Numbered from the stretch's first letter, positions 50,872 to 60,657 are shown. The stretch: 64,000 nucleotides of DNA from MKUN01 sp964481425 (GCA_964481425.1 CAYZTM010000004.1:1-64000), one strand, 5' to 3'. The notes: generated from the sequence alone by a model not told the origin. Numbers and translations are program-made.

Positions 50872-52914
50872 TTACGAAGCGGCAAGGCTTTGTTTCCTAA
50901 AGCCGCCCGCGAGTAGCCAGGTCTCGGCAGCCAGCATTACGAGGGCTAAAATAGCACAAACTTTCCAAAGCGGGAAGCTGCCCCAATTGCCACCTGTATC
51001 TGCCTTGCCTGCTGCCGACAAGCTAAGCCAATGCACATCGGCACCTTTCCAGTTGTCACGCAGGGCTGCTATGTCCCATGTTTCCAGTTGCGATTCTTTC
51101 CTGTCGGCATTCAATGCTACTACAGTAGTATCGGCACCACCAGAGGCAAGGTTGTAAAACCCGGGCTGTTGCGCTGCCCGGTCAATAAATACATCCAGGC
51201 CCGCGCCATCCGGTCTTTGCGGTGGTATGGCATCAAGGTCGGCAGCATAAAGGTGCACCATATTGCGTTCGTCTGCATTGTGCAAGGGTAGGAATACCGG
51301 CTGTTGCCTGCCGGCAGTGACAGCATACACATCGCTGCCGCGCGACTGTACAGCCATCTGGTAAATAAAAGGTACAAAGAAATAGCTGCCGGGGAAATTG
51401 CCCGAAGCAAGGTCTGCCGATGTGGCGCAGATATATAACTGGCCTTTGCCCGGGGTATATTTTGCAAAGAAGGGAGCACCGTTACGGAAGCTGAGTATCG
51501 ATTGCTGATTAGCCCCAAGTCCTGCATCAATGATATAATGCCAGTTGGCAACGGGTAACTGCACATTCGTCGGAATGCGTTCGAATATATCCCTCACCAG
51601 GCTACTGCCCTGCTGCAAGGTGCTTGCAGCCTGCACTGCAGTGTCTATTCCACTTATCTGTATATCACCAGCCTGGCGCAGCCCTTCATTCAACGAGTTG
51701 AAATTATTGGTCCTGCCCGGGAAGATGCAGACACTCTGGCCTTGCGCCATGGCATTGTTCAGCAATTTGCCCAATGCGTCATCTATATGGGTGATACCAT
51801 TCAGTATCACTAAATTGTAATCTTTCCAGTCGGTCGGGGCACTGTTTACATCTGCCTGGTTGAGCCTGAACCCATTATAGGCCCTGAAGGCCGCTTGTAT
51901 AAAAGGGTTGGACTGACTCTCATTCAACACCAGGACCGACAGGGCCGGTGTACTGCGCGCACTGATCCGGAATGTATCATCAAATTTTACAGCAGCATCA
52001 TTCAGCGTTAAGGTCATCTTCTGCCAATCGGCACTGTTCACCTGGAAGCTGAGCGTATCGGCACTTTCATTCTTGTCTTTAAAGTTGAGCGTGGCGGCAC
52101 TCTTTACCTGCCCGTTAACAGATAACTGCAATACCGGTGCATCCTTCGGCAATTTACCGATGGCCCTCGTACGCACTATAAGCTGGTTTTGCTGGCCTGT
52201 CTGTATCACCGGCGAATTGAGATAGGCGGTATCGATAAAAATGTTTTGTTGCTCCTCGGCCTGCACCGGTACGCCATAAAAAGCAATACCCTTCATCAGC
52301 GAAGCATCGGGTTTTGTATCGAAAGTGCTCCGCTGGAAATCGGAATAATAATACACATCAGCCCCTGTAGCTGCTTCGCCCTGCACCATACTTTGTATCG
52401 TGCTCAGCACCTGGTTCACATTCTTGTCACCGGCCGATATGTCAATATTATTCAATTCAGCCAGGGCCCTTTCGGCCGGTACCGGGCGGTACGATGCGGG
52501 TTTGTCATTGCTCAGCACAATGAACCTGCTGCCAGGAGCGGCATGTTTCAATTGCCCCCGGGCCGCCTCCTTAGCTATCTCGAGCTGGCTGCGGGCACCC
52601 TGCTTCAGCAGCATGCTGTAGGAGTTATCTATATACAATACCTTAAGCCTGTTGCCGCTGTCTTTTTTATTGCCCTGCATAAAATAAGGCTGGGCAAAGG
52701 CCAGTATGAGCATGGCCAGGAACAGCAAGCGTGCTGCCAGCAACCATTTATAACGCACCTGCGACTGTTTGCGGCTATTTAGCTGTATGCTTTTCAGGAA
52801 GCGGGTATGCGGAAACAGTACCGTCTTGTAGCGCCTCAGGTTGAAGAGGTGTATCAGTACAGGTATCGCAAGGCTAAGCCCGGCCAACAGGAAAAGTGGA
52901 TACAAAAAACTCAC
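50872..52914 (-). CDS. BatA-domain membrane protein
   Basis: A 680-residue protein with the N-terminal double-transmembrane BatA domain (FLYPLFLLAGLSLAIPVLIHLF followed by NLRRYKTVLFP and a second helix at about 60-80), then a large periplasmic region with a von Willebrand-like fold: VLYIDNSYSMLLK (about 89-101, a MIDAS-like DxSxS), and a closing transmembrane helix near 645-670. BatA proteins belong to aerotolerance-like complexes with MoxR ATPases in Bacteroidota; no MoxR gene is nearby. The start is GTG at 52914, set by the canonical N-terminus. A good -7/-33 promoter lies almost on it. Confidence 0.85.
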   Translation of the reverse strand: MSFLYPLFLLAGLSLAIPVLIHLFNLRRYKTVLFPHTRFLKSIQLNSRKQSQVRYKWLLAARLLFLAMLILAFAQPYFMQGNKKDSGNRLKVLYIDNSYSMLLKQGARSQLEIAKEAARGQLKHAAPGSRFIVLSNDKPASYRPVPAERALAELNNIDISAGDKNVNQVLSTIQSMVQGEAATGADVYYYSDFQRSTFDTKPDASLMKGIAFYGVPVQAEEQQNIFIDTAYLNSPVIQTGQQNQLIVRTRAIGKLPKDAPVLQLSVNGQVKSAATLNFKDKNESADTLSFQVNSADWQKMTLTLNDAAVKFDDTFRISARSTPALSVLVLNESQSNPFIQAAFRAYNGFRLNQADVNSAPTDWKDYNLVILNGITHIDDALGKLLNNAMAQGQSVCIFPGRTNNFNSLNEGLRQAGDIQISGIDTAVQAASTLQQGSSLVRDIFERIPTNVQLPVANWHYIIDAGLGANQQSILSFRNGAPFFAKYTPGKGQLYICATSADLASGNFPGSYFFVPFIYQMAVQSRGSDVYAVTAGRQQPVFLPLHNADERNMVHLYAADLDAIPPQRPDGAGLDVFIDRAAQQPGFYNLASGGADTTVVALNADRKESQLETWDIAALRDNWKGADVHWLSLSAAGKADTGGNWGSFPLWKVCAILALVMLAAETWLLAGGFRKQSLAAS

Positions 52915-52918
52915 TGAA

Positions 52919-52952
52919 CAAATATAGGGCTAAAGAGATGTGAAAATTCAAA
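52919..52952 (-). promoter_or_regulatory. Promoter of the BatA gene, nearly leaderless
   Basis: Minus-strand TATATTTG (52919-52926) fits TAnnTTTG and TTTG (52949-52952) stands 22 bases upstream, within the usual range. The GTG start at 52914 is only four bases away, so the message would be almost leaderless. Confidence 0.45.
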
Positions 52953-53028
52953 AGTAAAAACTAAAAAATGTGGATATCCTTCTTTAAACCAATGCTATTA
53001 CCATCCTAATTTTGAAGAAAGCTTTACA

Positions 53029-53556
53029 TTGTCCACCATTCCCATATATACGATAGGCCATAGCACCCGCAGGCAAGAAATACTGATGGAGCTTCTCGAA
53101 AAATATAGCATAAAATATCTAGTGGATATCCGCTCAAGACCCTATTCCCGTTATGCCCCACAATACAACAGGGAAGCGTTTGCAGCATTCCTGCATAAGA
53201 ATAATATCAGCTATGTTTATATGGGCGATCTGCTGGGTGGTCACCCCAATGATGCCGGCTATTATACCGATGGCAGGATAAACTATGATAAAATATGGCT
53301 GTCAAGCTTTTACAGGCAGGGCATCGCAAGGCTGGTAACCGCATATGAAAAACAGTTGTCTGTTGCCCTCATGTGCGCAGAGGCTAAACCTCAAAACTGT
53401 CACCGCAGCCGCATGGTAGCACCGGGCCTGGTAAGCCAAAATATCCCTGTTATGCATATCGACGAGTTAGGAACACTTAAAAGCCATGAAGAGATCAGCT
53501 CACTTCTAAAACAGCCAAACGCTAAAGACAACACCTTGTTTTCACCCTCCATATAA
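53029..53556 (+). CDS. DUF488 family protein
   Basis: A 175-residue DUF488 protein. The N-terminus reads IYTIGHSTRRQEILMELLEKY, followed by LVDIRSRPYSRYAPQYNRE, MGDLLGGHP and MCAEAKPQNCHRSRMVA, with a C-terminal His or Cys pattern typical of the family. Function unknown. No ATG exists at a fitting place: the frame opens with TTG at 53029 (STIPIYTIGHS), so a non-ATG start is probable. It is divergent from BatA and followed 76 bases later by alaS. Confidence 0.85.
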   Translation: MSTIPIYTIGHSTRRQEILMELLEKYSIKYLVDIRSRPYSRYAPQYNREAFAAFLHKNNISYVYMGDLLGGHPNDAGYYTDGRINYDKIWLSSFYRQGIARLVTAYEKQLSVALMCAEAKPQNCHRSRMVAPGLVSQNIPVMHIDELGTLKSHEEISSLLKQPNAKDNTLFSPSI

Positions 53557-53599
53557 AATAATCGCAATAGGAAAGCGGCCATACATCAAAACAGCTAAT

Positions 53600-53607
53600 T
53601 ATCTTTG
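53600..53607 (+). promoter_or_regulatory. Candidate -7 box of alaS
   Basis: TATCTTTG matches TAnnTTTG 25 bases before the ATG at 53632; no -33 box was found at the right distance. Confidence 0.4.
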
Positions 53608-53631
53608 CAGCCTTATAGTACAGGAATAATT

Positions 53632-56259
53632 ATGCTTACCGCCAACGAAATACGGAAACAGTTTTTAGATTTCTTTCATAGCAAAGGCCACCATATAGTA
53701 CCCTCTGCTCCCATTGTAGTGAAGAACGACCCTACCCTGCTTTTTACCAATGCAGGCATGAACCAGTTCAAGGACTATTTCCTGGGCAATAAAAAGCCGG
53801 AGTACAGCCGCGTGGCCGATACGCAGAAATGCCTGCGCGTAAGCGGCAAGCACAACGACCTGGAAGAAGTGGGTGTGGACACCTATCACCACACTATGTT
53901 CGAGATGCTGGGCAACTGGAGCTTTGGCGACTATTTTAAGAAAGAAGCCATAGAGTGGAGCTGGGAATTGCTTGCTGAAGTTTACAAGATACCAAAAGAC
54001 CGCCTCTATGTAACCGTATTCGAAGGCGATGCAAAAGAGAATCTTCCCAAAGACGAAGAGGCCTACAGCTACTGGAAAAAGCATGTAGACGAGAGTCGCA
54101 TATTGCTTGGCAATAAGAAGGATAACTTCTGGGAGATGGGCGATACCGGTCCATGCGGCCCATGCAGCGAGATACACGTAGACTGCCGCAGCGATGAAGA
54201 GCGCAGGCAGGTGGATGGCAAAACACTGGTGAATGCCGATCATCCGCAGGTGATAGAGATATGGAATAACGTGTTCATGCAGTTCAATCGCATGAAGGAT
54301 GGCAGCCTTGAACCCTTGCCGGCTATGCACGTAGATACGGGTATGGGCCTGGAACGCCTGGTACGTGTATTGCAGAACAAGCAAAGCAATTACGATACCG
54401 ACCTGTTTACAGGTACCATTGCCGAAATAGAAAAGATAACACACCAGACCTACGGCTATACCGATAGCAAAGCCGATATTGCCTTCCGTGTGCTGGCCGA
54501 TCATATACGCGCCATCTGTTTCACCATTGCCGACGGGCAACTGCCCTCCAATACTGGTGCCGGTTATGTGATACGCCGCATTTTGCGCCGTGCAGTCCGA
54601 TACTATTATTCTTACCTCGACTACAAACAACCATTACTGCACCAGTTGGTGCCGGCGCTGGCGGCACAGTTTGCCGAGGTATTTCCCGAGCTGCAAAAGC
54701 AACACGACCTTGTAGGTCGCGTGGTAAAAGAAGAAGAAGAAGCTTTCCTCCGCACACTCGACAGGGGTCTGAAGAAAATAGACGAGATCATCAACGATAC
54801 CAAAGCGGCAAATTCACCTGTGATAGACGGCAAGGCCGCCTTTGAATTATACGACACTTACGGCTTCCCCATAGACCTGACACGACTGATAGGTACGGAG
54901 CATAAACTTACTGTTGACGAAAAGGCCTTCGATGCCGAGCTACAGCAGCAAAAGACCCGCAGCCGTGCGGCTACCGCGCTCGATACCGACGATTGGGTGG
55001 TACTGCAGGATAGCAATAAAGTTGAGTTCGTAGGTTACGATAGCCTCGAGGCCAAAGCATCGGTATTGAAATACCGCAGGGTAAAGGCCAAAGGGAAAGA
55101 ATCTTACCAGTTAGTGCTCGATCGCACACCTTTCTATGCCGAAAGCGGCGGACAGGTGGGTGACACCGGCGAACTGCTCTTTGCAGATGAGAGCATACAG
55201 GTAATAGATACAAAGAAGGAAAATAACCTCATCATACATTTTACAGAGACCTTGCCGGAAGATATCGGCAGCGGCGTACTGGCCCGTGTTGATGCGGGTA
55301 AGCGTATAGCCACTACCATGCACCACAGCGCCACGCACCTGTTGCACGCTGCGCTCAGGCAGGTATTGGGTACCCATGTAGCGCAAAAGGGCTCATTGGT
55401 GAACGAGAACCACCTGCGTTTCGACTTCTCCCACTTTGCCAAAGTAAGCGATGAAGAGATAGCAAGAATAGAGCAGATAGTGAACGAAAAAATTCGCGAG
55501 AATGTAGAAGTGGTCATCCGTGAGATGGGCAAGGACGAAGCTGTGGCTATGGGCGCTATGGCGCTTTTTGGCGAAAAGTACGGCGACCGTGTCCGCGTGG
55601 TCATTATGGACCCTGAATATTCTATTGAGCTTTGCGGCGGCACACATATAGGCAATACCGGCGAACTGGGTTTCTTTAAGATAACCAGTGAAGGTGCGGT
55701 GGCAGCCGGTGTGCGCAGGGTTGAGGCACTCAGCGGGGCCGCAGCCGAAAAATATGTAAATGAAAAACTAACCCTGCTGCAAGAGATAAATGCCTCATTA
55801 AAGCATCCTAAGGACACTGTAAAAGCTATAGAAAAGCTACAGGAAGAAAAGGCCCAGCTTGAGAAACATGTAGAGTCGCTGGAAGCCCGGCAATTAGTAG
55901 CCATACGCAACGAGGTACTGGCGAAAGATGAGATCATCAACCAGGTAACATTTGTTGGCACCATGGTCAATGTAAGCTCTGCCGATGCCCTGAAGAAGCT
56001 TTGCTTCGATGTAAAAAGCCACCTGAACGATCATGTGATCGTGCTGTGCGCCAACATTGACGGCAAAGCCAGCGTGGCAGTAGGTATAGCCGACACAGTT
56101 GTGGCTGCCAAAGGCCTCGATGCAGGTAAGATCATCAAAGAGCATGTGGCACCTTTGATAAAAGGCGGCGGCGGCGGACAAAAAACATTAGCTACCGCCG
56201 GCGGACAGGACACTAGCCAGTTGCAAGCCGTAATAGATAAAGTAAAAGCTTTGTTGTAA
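53632..56259 (+). CDS. alaS: Alanyl-tRNA synthetase
   Basis: AlaS charges tRNA-Ala. The 875-residue enzyme shows the class II catalytic core (IRKQFLDFFHSKGHHIVPSAPIV; TDNAGMNQF-type block at about 41-52; FMQFNR), the editing domain with HHSATHLLHAAL (about 560-572) and CGGTH (about 670), and the C-terminal C-Ala/DHHA1 part ending GGGGGQKTLATAGGQD. Length is normal. I start at the ATG at 53632 (MLTANEIRKQFLDFF); an upstream ATG gives a nine-residue extension with no match. It is followed by a strong bidirectional hairpin. Confidence 0.97.
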   Translation: MLTANEIRKQFLDFFHSKGHHIVPSAPIVVKNDPTLLFTNAGMNQFKDYFLGNKKPEYSRVADTQKCLRVSGKHNDLEEVGVDTYHHTMFEMLGNWSFGDYFKKEAIEWSWELLAEVYKIPKDRLYVTVFEGDAKENLPKDEEAYSYWKKHVDESRILLGNKKDNFWEMGDTGPCGPCSEIHVDCRSDEERRQVDGKTLVNADHPQVIEIWNNVFMQFNRMKDGSLEPLPAMHVDTGMGLERLVRVLQNKQSNYDTDLFTGTIAEIEKITHQTYGYTDSKADIAFRVLADHIRAICFTIADGQLPSNTGAGYVIRRILRRAVRYYYSYLDYKQPLLHQLVPALAAQFAEVFPELQKQHDLVGRVVKEEEEAFLRTLDRGLKKIDEIINDTKAANSPVIDGKAAFELYDTYGFPIDLTRLIGTEHKLTVDEKAFDAELQQQKTRSRAATALDTDDWVVLQDSNKVEFVGYDSLEAKASVLKYRRVKAKGKESYQLVLDRTPFYAESGGQVGDTGELLFADESIQVIDTKKENNLIIHFTETLPEDIGSGVLARVDAGKRIATTMHHSATHLLHAALRQVLGTHVAQKGSLVNENHLRFDFSHFAKVSDEEIARIEQIVNEKIRENVEVVIREMGKDEAVAMGAMALFGEKYGDRVRVVIMDPEYSIELCGGTHIGNTGELGFFKITSEGAVAAGVRRVEALSGAAAEKYVNEKLTLLQEINASLKHPKDTVKAIEKLQEEKAQLEKHVESLEARQLVAIRNEVLAKDEIINQVTFVGTMVNVSSADALKKLCFDVKSHLNDHVIVLCANIDGKASVAVGIADTVVAAKGLDAGKIIKEHVAPLIKGGGGGQKTLATAGGQDTSQLQAVIDKVKALL

Positions 56260-56315
56260 ATCTCGCTACGCGAAAAGCATTCCGGAACATTATTGATCAG
56301 TTAGAGATAAGAACC

Positions 56316-56345
56316 ATATTCCTGCCGCTAACGCGGCAGGAATAT
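56316..56345. terminator. Bidirectional hairpin between alaS and DinB genes
   Basis: ATATTCCTGCCGC (56316-56328) pairs with GCGGCAGGAATAT (56333-56345), a perfect 13-bp stem closed by TAAC. It separates convergent alaS and dinB-like genes and is a strong terminator for both, although the flanking T tracts are short. Confidence 0.7.
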
Positions 56346-56367
56346 AAAACTCATTTTGCCGCTGGGG

Positions 56368-56865
56368 CTAAGACCTTACATCATCTGCGCTTGGGCCATA
56401 GCTGCCGGGTATGGGTATATCCAGCAGGCGCAGGTACACACCCAGTTGAGCCCGGTGATGTACTATCTGGCAGTAGGTCATACGTATCACCTCCACCTTG
56501 GTCGATGTGTTGAGTACTTGCTCACCGTTGCGCAGGGTCCATGGCTCTATCAGCAAGGTTTCGTTTGCTTTTTCCAGATGTGCTTTGCCATCAGCTAGTG
56601 TTTCCTCAAAATACTGCAACAGCTCACCATTGTTATTGATGGGCCTGGGGTTATAAGGACTTGTGGCAAAGTCCAGTTCATGGGTGGTAAGGGCTATGCT
56701 CACCCAGCCCGGTAATTCGGCTACGTGGGTGGCCAACCGCCGCATGTTCATACTTTTGGCATGTGGCTGCCAATCCAGTTTGTCATCAGGTACACGTTCC
56801 AGCATTTTGCGTGTTGTCTTTGCTTCCTGCTCCATTTCTTTGAGCAGCATTGGTATTATTTCCAT
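56368..56865 (-). CDS. DinB-family four-helix-bundle protein
   Basis: A 165-residue DinB-like protein, a metal-binding four-helix bundle often linked to thiol-dependent detoxification or DNA-damage response. The histidines that could bind metal lie in RLATHVAELPGW (about 47-58) and in CQIVHHRAQLGVYLRLLDI (about 132-150), the YfiT/DinB pattern. Function not predictable further. It is read toward alaS and follows the WYL regulator. Confidence 0.85.
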   Translation of the reverse strand: MEIIPMLLKEMEQEAKTTRKMLERVPDDKLDWQPHAKSMNMRRLATHVAELPGWVSIALTTHELDFATSPYNPRPINNNGELLQYFEETLADGKAHLEKANETLLIEPWTLRNGEQVLNTSTKVEVIRMTYCQIVHHRAQLGVYLRLLDIPIPGSYGPSADDVRS

Positions 56866-56928
56866 GTCATTTTGGTTTTATAATGCAAAGGAAACAGCAC
56901 CGGGTGACAACCCTATGGCAGTGTACTT

Positions 56929-57618
56929 TTAATAATTTACGGGGAGCATTTTCATGTATTCTTCCAGCTGCATATGGCCTTTCTTTTTGAAAGGCTTGCC
57001 GGTATCGCGCAGGCTGAGGATACGGGACACTTTAAAATCACGGTAAGCATCACGCTTATGGCACCAGCCCACAAGGTGCCAGCTCAGCGCGTAGAAGACA
57101 AGGCCTATCGGTTCCAGCTCACGGCGACTGGTCTCCTCTTTTTTATTCTTGTACTCTATCGCTATCATCTGCCTTGTGGCAATGGCATTTTGCAGTACGC
57201 TAAGGTATTCGAAACCATTATCAAGACAGGCAGGGGCCCGGAGCTTTATATTATTGGCAAGGCCTTCTATATATTCCTTTTGCCCGCTGCGCAGCACTGC
57301 CTTTATTTTATTGAGCGCGCTGCCATAGTATTTGTATATGCTTTTATCGGCGAAGGCACTTACCATGGCCTCCATTAAGATCAATGCGTTCGCCTCTTCC
57401 GTACTGAACGACACAGGAGGCAGGAAGTAACCCTCTACAATGAAATAACCTTTGTGCTGCTCGAAGCTAATGGGTATGCCCTGCTCACATAGCGCTTTTA
57501 TATCGCGGTACACCGTACGCACACTTATACCAAACTTATCTGCTATCTTCTCTGCAGGTACATACTTTTTCGATTGCAGCATGGTGGATATACCAAAAAG
57601 TCGGTCAATGCGATTCAT
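56929..57618 (-). CDS. YafY-like transcriptional regulator with HTH_11 and WYL domains
   Basis: A 229-residue regulator. The N-terminal winged helix reads FGISTMLQSKKYVPAEKIADKFG then SVRTVYRDIKALCEQG (recognition helix), and the C-terminal WYL domain (about 140-220) includes IEYKNKKEETSRRELEPIGL and ALSWHLVGWCHKRDAYRDFKVSRI. WYL domains bind nucleic-acid or nucleotide ligands. Such regulators often control adjacent genes; the DinB gene 63 bases downstream is a candidate target. It lies 13 bases downstream of the methionine aminotransferase. Confidence 0.88.
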   Translation of the reverse strand: MNRIDRLFGISTMLQSKKYVPAEKIADKFGISVRTVYRDIKALCEQGIPISFEQHKGYFIVEGYFLPPVSFSTEEANALILMEAMVSAFADKSIYKYYGSALNKIKAVLRSGQKEYIEGLANNIKLRAPACLDNGFEYLSVLQNAIATRQMIAIEYKNKKEETSRRELEPIGLVFYALSWHLVGWCHKRDAYRDFKVSRILSLRDTGKPFKKKGHMQLEEYMKMLPVNY

Positions 57619-57631
57619 GCTATTTCGATTA

Positions 57632-58792
57632 TCAATTAGTTCCCACCCCTTTCAATGCCTTTAGCCTTTCCACAGCCGCTTTAAGTGTTTCTTCCTTCTT
57701 GGCAAAGCAGAACCGTACCAGTTTATCATCCTGTTTGTTGCTGTAAAAGGGGCTAACGGGTATAGTAGCTACACCGCAAGTCTCGGTAAGCCATTTAGCA
57801 AATTCAAGGTCGGGCATATCGCTGATGCGCTCATAACCTGCCACCTGGAAATAACTGCCCCCGGCAGGTCGGTGGATAGTAAAAGGTGTCTGTTGCATCA
57901 GCCCGAGAAAATAGTCGCGTTTCTGCTGCATCATTTTCCATATGGGCTCATACTGTGCCGTACTTAAATAACGGGCCAGTGCGTATTGGGCCGGTGTATT
58001 TACCGCAAAGCTCAGGAACTGGTGTATGCGTCGGAAGGCCTGCGTAAGCGCCGGCGGCGCAATGCAGTAACCTATCTTCCAGCCGGTGTTATGGTACACC
58101 TTACCGAAAGAGAACAACGCAAAGCTGCGCTGCCGCAGCTCTTCATGCTGTAATACCGTATAATGTTCCTTACCGTCGAATATGATCTGTTCATACACTT
58201 CATCCGATAGTACCGCTATATCCGTACCACGAAGTATATCGGCCAGTGTATCCCAATCTTCGCGGCTCCATGTTGCCCCGGTGGGATTATGTGGCGTGTT
58301 GATAATGATAGCCTTTGTTCTCGGGCTGATAGCCGCTTTCACGCGCTCCCAGTCCACGTTGAAGGCAGGCGCCGCTAAGGGAACGGGCACTGCTTTGGCC
58401 CCGTTCATTTCTATATTGGGTATATAGCTGTCATATGCCGGTTCCAGCACTATAGCCTCATCGCCTGCCTGCAGTATCGCTGTAAAGGCAGTGTATATAG
58501 CATAGGTAGCACCGGGCGTAATGCTCACTTCATTATCTGCATCCACGTCCAGGTTATAGCGGCTTTTAAAATCGGCGGCAATGGCCTGCCGCAGCATAGG
58601 CAAGCCCGGCATGGGCGAATATTGGTTGAATCCTTCCCTGGCCGCCTCATATAGCAGTTCAGCCAATTTTTCATCTATCGGAAAATCGGGGAAGCCCTGT
58701 GAGAGGTTGATGGCATTGTGCTGTTGCGCAAGCGCACTCATCACGGTAAATATAGTAGTGCCGGTGGCGCTATGTTTTTGCGGTAATGTCAT
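57632..58792 (-). CDS. PLP-dependent methionine aminotransferase (YbdL-like)
   Basis: A 386-residue class I aminotransferase. N-terminus MSALAQQHNAINLSQGFPDFPID, and the block TPGATYAIYTAFTAIL with HNPTGATWSRED and VLSDEVYEQIIF; the PLP lysine is in FALFSFGKVYHNTGWKIGY. The closest known group is YbdL, which uses methionine, histidine and aromatic amino acids, and kynurenine aminotransferase. It probably supports methionine salvage. It lies between manC and the WYL gene on one strand. Confidence 0.88.
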   Translation of the reverse strand: MTLPQKHSATGTTIFTVMSALAQQHNAINLSQGFPDFPIDEKLAELLYEAAREGFNQYSPMPGLPMLRQAIAADFKSRYNLDVDADNEVSITPGATYAIYTAFTAILQAGDEAIVLEPAYDSYIPNIEMNGAKAVPVPLAAPAFNVDWERVKAAISPRTKAIIINTPHNPTGATWSREDWDTLADILRGTDIAVLSDEVYEQIIFDGKEHYTVLQHEELRQRSFALFSFGKVYHNTGWKIGYCIAPPALTQAFRRIHQFLSFAVNTPAQYALARYLSTAQYEPIWKMMQQKRDYFLGLMQQTPFTIHRPAGGSYFQVAGYERISDMPDLEFAKWLTETCGVATIPVSPFYSNKQDDKLVRFCFAKKEETLKAAVERLKALKGVGTN

Positions 58793-58799
58793 GGATATA

Positions 58800-59885
58800 C
58801 TAAAGGAATTTATCGCCCTTATTGCGCTTTACTTCCGCTACATATTCCTTTATCTGCTGCTCACGGTTGCGCTCGCATATCAGCAATACATCGGGCGTGT
58901 CTATGACTATGAATTTTTCCAGCCCCTGCAAAACAAGGAGCTTCTCATTGGGTGCTTTTATCATACATTCCGAGGCATCCACTACCATTACATTATCCCC
59001 ATACACGGCATTGCCAAGGTAGTCCTTCTCAGAATTTTCGTAAGCCGATTCCCATGTACCCAGGTCGCACCAGCCGAAGTAGGCCGGTATCACATATACG
59101 TTCTTGGCCTTTTCCATTATACCGTAGTCTATCGATATATTGGTACACTGGGCATACAGCTCATTGATCACATCATGCTCGCTAGGCGTATTGTACACAT
59201 CTTTCGCCTGCAGAAATACTTCATGCATTTCGGGCAGGAATTTATCCAGCGCTTCCCAGATGGCCTGCACATTCCATACAAATATGCCCGAGTTCCAGAG
59301 AAAATCACCACTTTTCAAAAAAGTACGGGCCAGCTCCAGTGAAGGCTTTTCGGTAAAGGTTTTCACACGGTACACTTTATCTATCTCTTCATCGGCATCG
59401 TACTGTATATATCCATAGCCTGTATCAGGGCGCGAAGGCTTTACGCCGAGGGTAAGCATGGCCTGGTGATTGGCCACGAAATCCAGTGCATCCTGCGTAG
59501 TGCGTTCAAAGGCCCTTTCATCCATGATCAGGTGATCGGCAGGCGACATGATGATATTAGCCTTGGGGTTCAGGGCCATCATCTTATGCGCAAAATAGGC
59601 CGCACAGGGCGCTGTATTTTTCCGTGATGGTTCGCTAATGATGTTCTCATCGCTGATCTCGGGTATCTGCTGCTTCAGCGTACTGATATATGCCTGGTTG
59701 GTAATGAAATAGATGTTTTCTTTCGGGCATATATGCTTAAAGCGATTATACGTCCATTGGATCAGTGAGCGACCTGTGCCTAAAAGGTCAAGGAATTGCT
59801 TGGGGTATGCTGTGCGGCTAACGGGCCAGAACCTGCTGCCAATGCCGCCGGCCATTATGGCGACGTAGTTATTTTCTATGCTCAT
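58800..59885 (-). CDS. manC: Mannose-1-phosphate guanylyltransferase
   Basis: It makes GDP-mannose from GTP and mannose-1-phosphate for surface polysaccharides and glycolipids. The 361-residue product has the nucleotidyltransferase start AIMAGGIGSRFWPVSRTAYPKQF (about 9-31), ENIISEPSRKNTAP and MSPADHLIMDE, and the later FTEKPSLELARTFLKSG, WNSGIFVWN and the WCDLGTWESAY block. The C-terminal phosphomannose isomerase domain of longer ManC forms is absent. I start at the ATG at 59885; the longer frame gives 20 extra residues with no match. Confidence 0.93.
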   Translation of the reverse strand: MSIENNYVAIMAGGIGSRFWPVSRTAYPKQFLDLLGTGRSLIQWTYNRFKHICPKENIYFITNQAYISTLKQQIPEISDENIISEPSRKNTAPCAAYFAHKMMALNPKANIIMSPADHLIMDERAFERTTQDALDFVANHQAMLTLGVKPSRPDTGYGYIQYDADEEIDKVYRVKTFTEKPSLELARTFLKSGDFLWNSGIFVWNVQAIWEALDKFLPEMHEVFLQAKDVYNTPSEHDVINELYAQCTNISIDYGIMEKAKNVYVIPAYFGWCDLGTWESAYENSEKDYLGNAVYGDNVMVVDASECMIKAPNEKLLVLQGLEKFIVIDTPDVLLICERNREQQIKEYVAEVKRNKGDKFL

Positions 59886-59995
59886 GTTTGCTGTTGGCCC
59901 CCGCTGGCTCAATGAGGTAAATACAGCCTGTACGGTGTAACCCATCTTTACCGGAAGGGCCGGTATTGTGAAACCTAAAGATAAAGATATAAGCT

Positions 59996-60024
59996 AAAAA
60001 AACAGCAGCCCTTGGGGGGCTGCT
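59996..60024 (-). terminator. Hairpin terminator after the NifU-like gene
   Basis: AGCAGCCC (60004-60011) pairs with GGGCTGCT (60017-60024). On the minus strand a run of T follows (59996-60002). It ends the leftward nfu transcript, separating it from manC. Confidence 0.75.
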
Positions 60025-60047
60025 ATCATACATAAAGTTAAATATCC

Positions 60048-60638
60048 TTATTCTGCTTCGGCTACTACTTCCTTCACCTCAGGTATCATACGCTTCATCA
60101 TCCCTTCTATCCCGGCCTTCAGCGTGATCATGGACGATGGACAACCCGAGCAAGAGCCCTGTAGCATCAGCTTAACCGTACCATTGTCGTAGCCTTTATA
60201 GCTGATGGCGCCCCCATCCATCTCCACGGCCGGTTTCACATAGTTTTCCAGCAGTTCCTTGATGCGTTTTACCACATCGCTGTCATCAGCATTTACTGTA
60301 TTTGTATCCGCTTTTACCACTACCTGGTCCTCATTTATCACCACTTTACCTTCTTCAAGGTATTGTTTCAGGAACTCACGTACCGTAGGTATCACTTCCT
60401 CCCACTGAGTTTCGGGAGTCTTGGTAAGGGTAACGAAATTGCTCGCAATGAACACACTGCGTATGAACGGAAAGGCAAACAGTTCCTTTGCCAATGGCGA
60501 AGGGGCTGCACTTGCCTCATCGGGAAAATCAATGCTTTTACCGGGGTACAGTAGCTTGTTGGCCACAAACTTCATGGTCTCCGGGTTGGGTGTCATCTCG
60601 GTATAAATACTCACAATTGTATTGCCTGTCTTCAACAT
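60048..60638 (-). CDS. NifU-domain Fe-S carrier protein (Nfu type)
   Basis: A 196-residue Fe-S scaffold/carrier. The C-terminal NifU domain (about 110-190) has the cluster-binding CSGCPSSMITLKAGIEGM (CxxC), and the N-terminal Nfu_N-like domain starts YTEMTPNPETMKFVANKLL. It would pass assembled clusters from IscU to targets such as complex I. The gene stands on its own between a terminator and a possible -7 box at 60658-60665. Confidence 0.92.
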   Translation of the reverse strand: MLKTGNTIVSIYTEMTPNPETMKFVANKLLYPGKSIDFPDEASAAPSPLAKELFAFPFIRSVFIASNFVTLTKTPETQWEEVIPTVREFLKQYLEEGKVVINEDQVVVKADTNTVNADDSDVVKRIKELLENYVKPAVEMDGGAISYKGYDNGTVKLMLQGSCSGCPSSMITLKAGIEGMMKRMIPEVKEVVAEAE

Positions 60639-60657
60639 GACGTACTATAATTTTTCA

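Noticed and set aside
53665..54630. A 321-residue open frame opposite alaS
   Set aside because: It overlaps an intact alaS on the other strand and shows no recognisable domain, so it is treated as a shadow frame.
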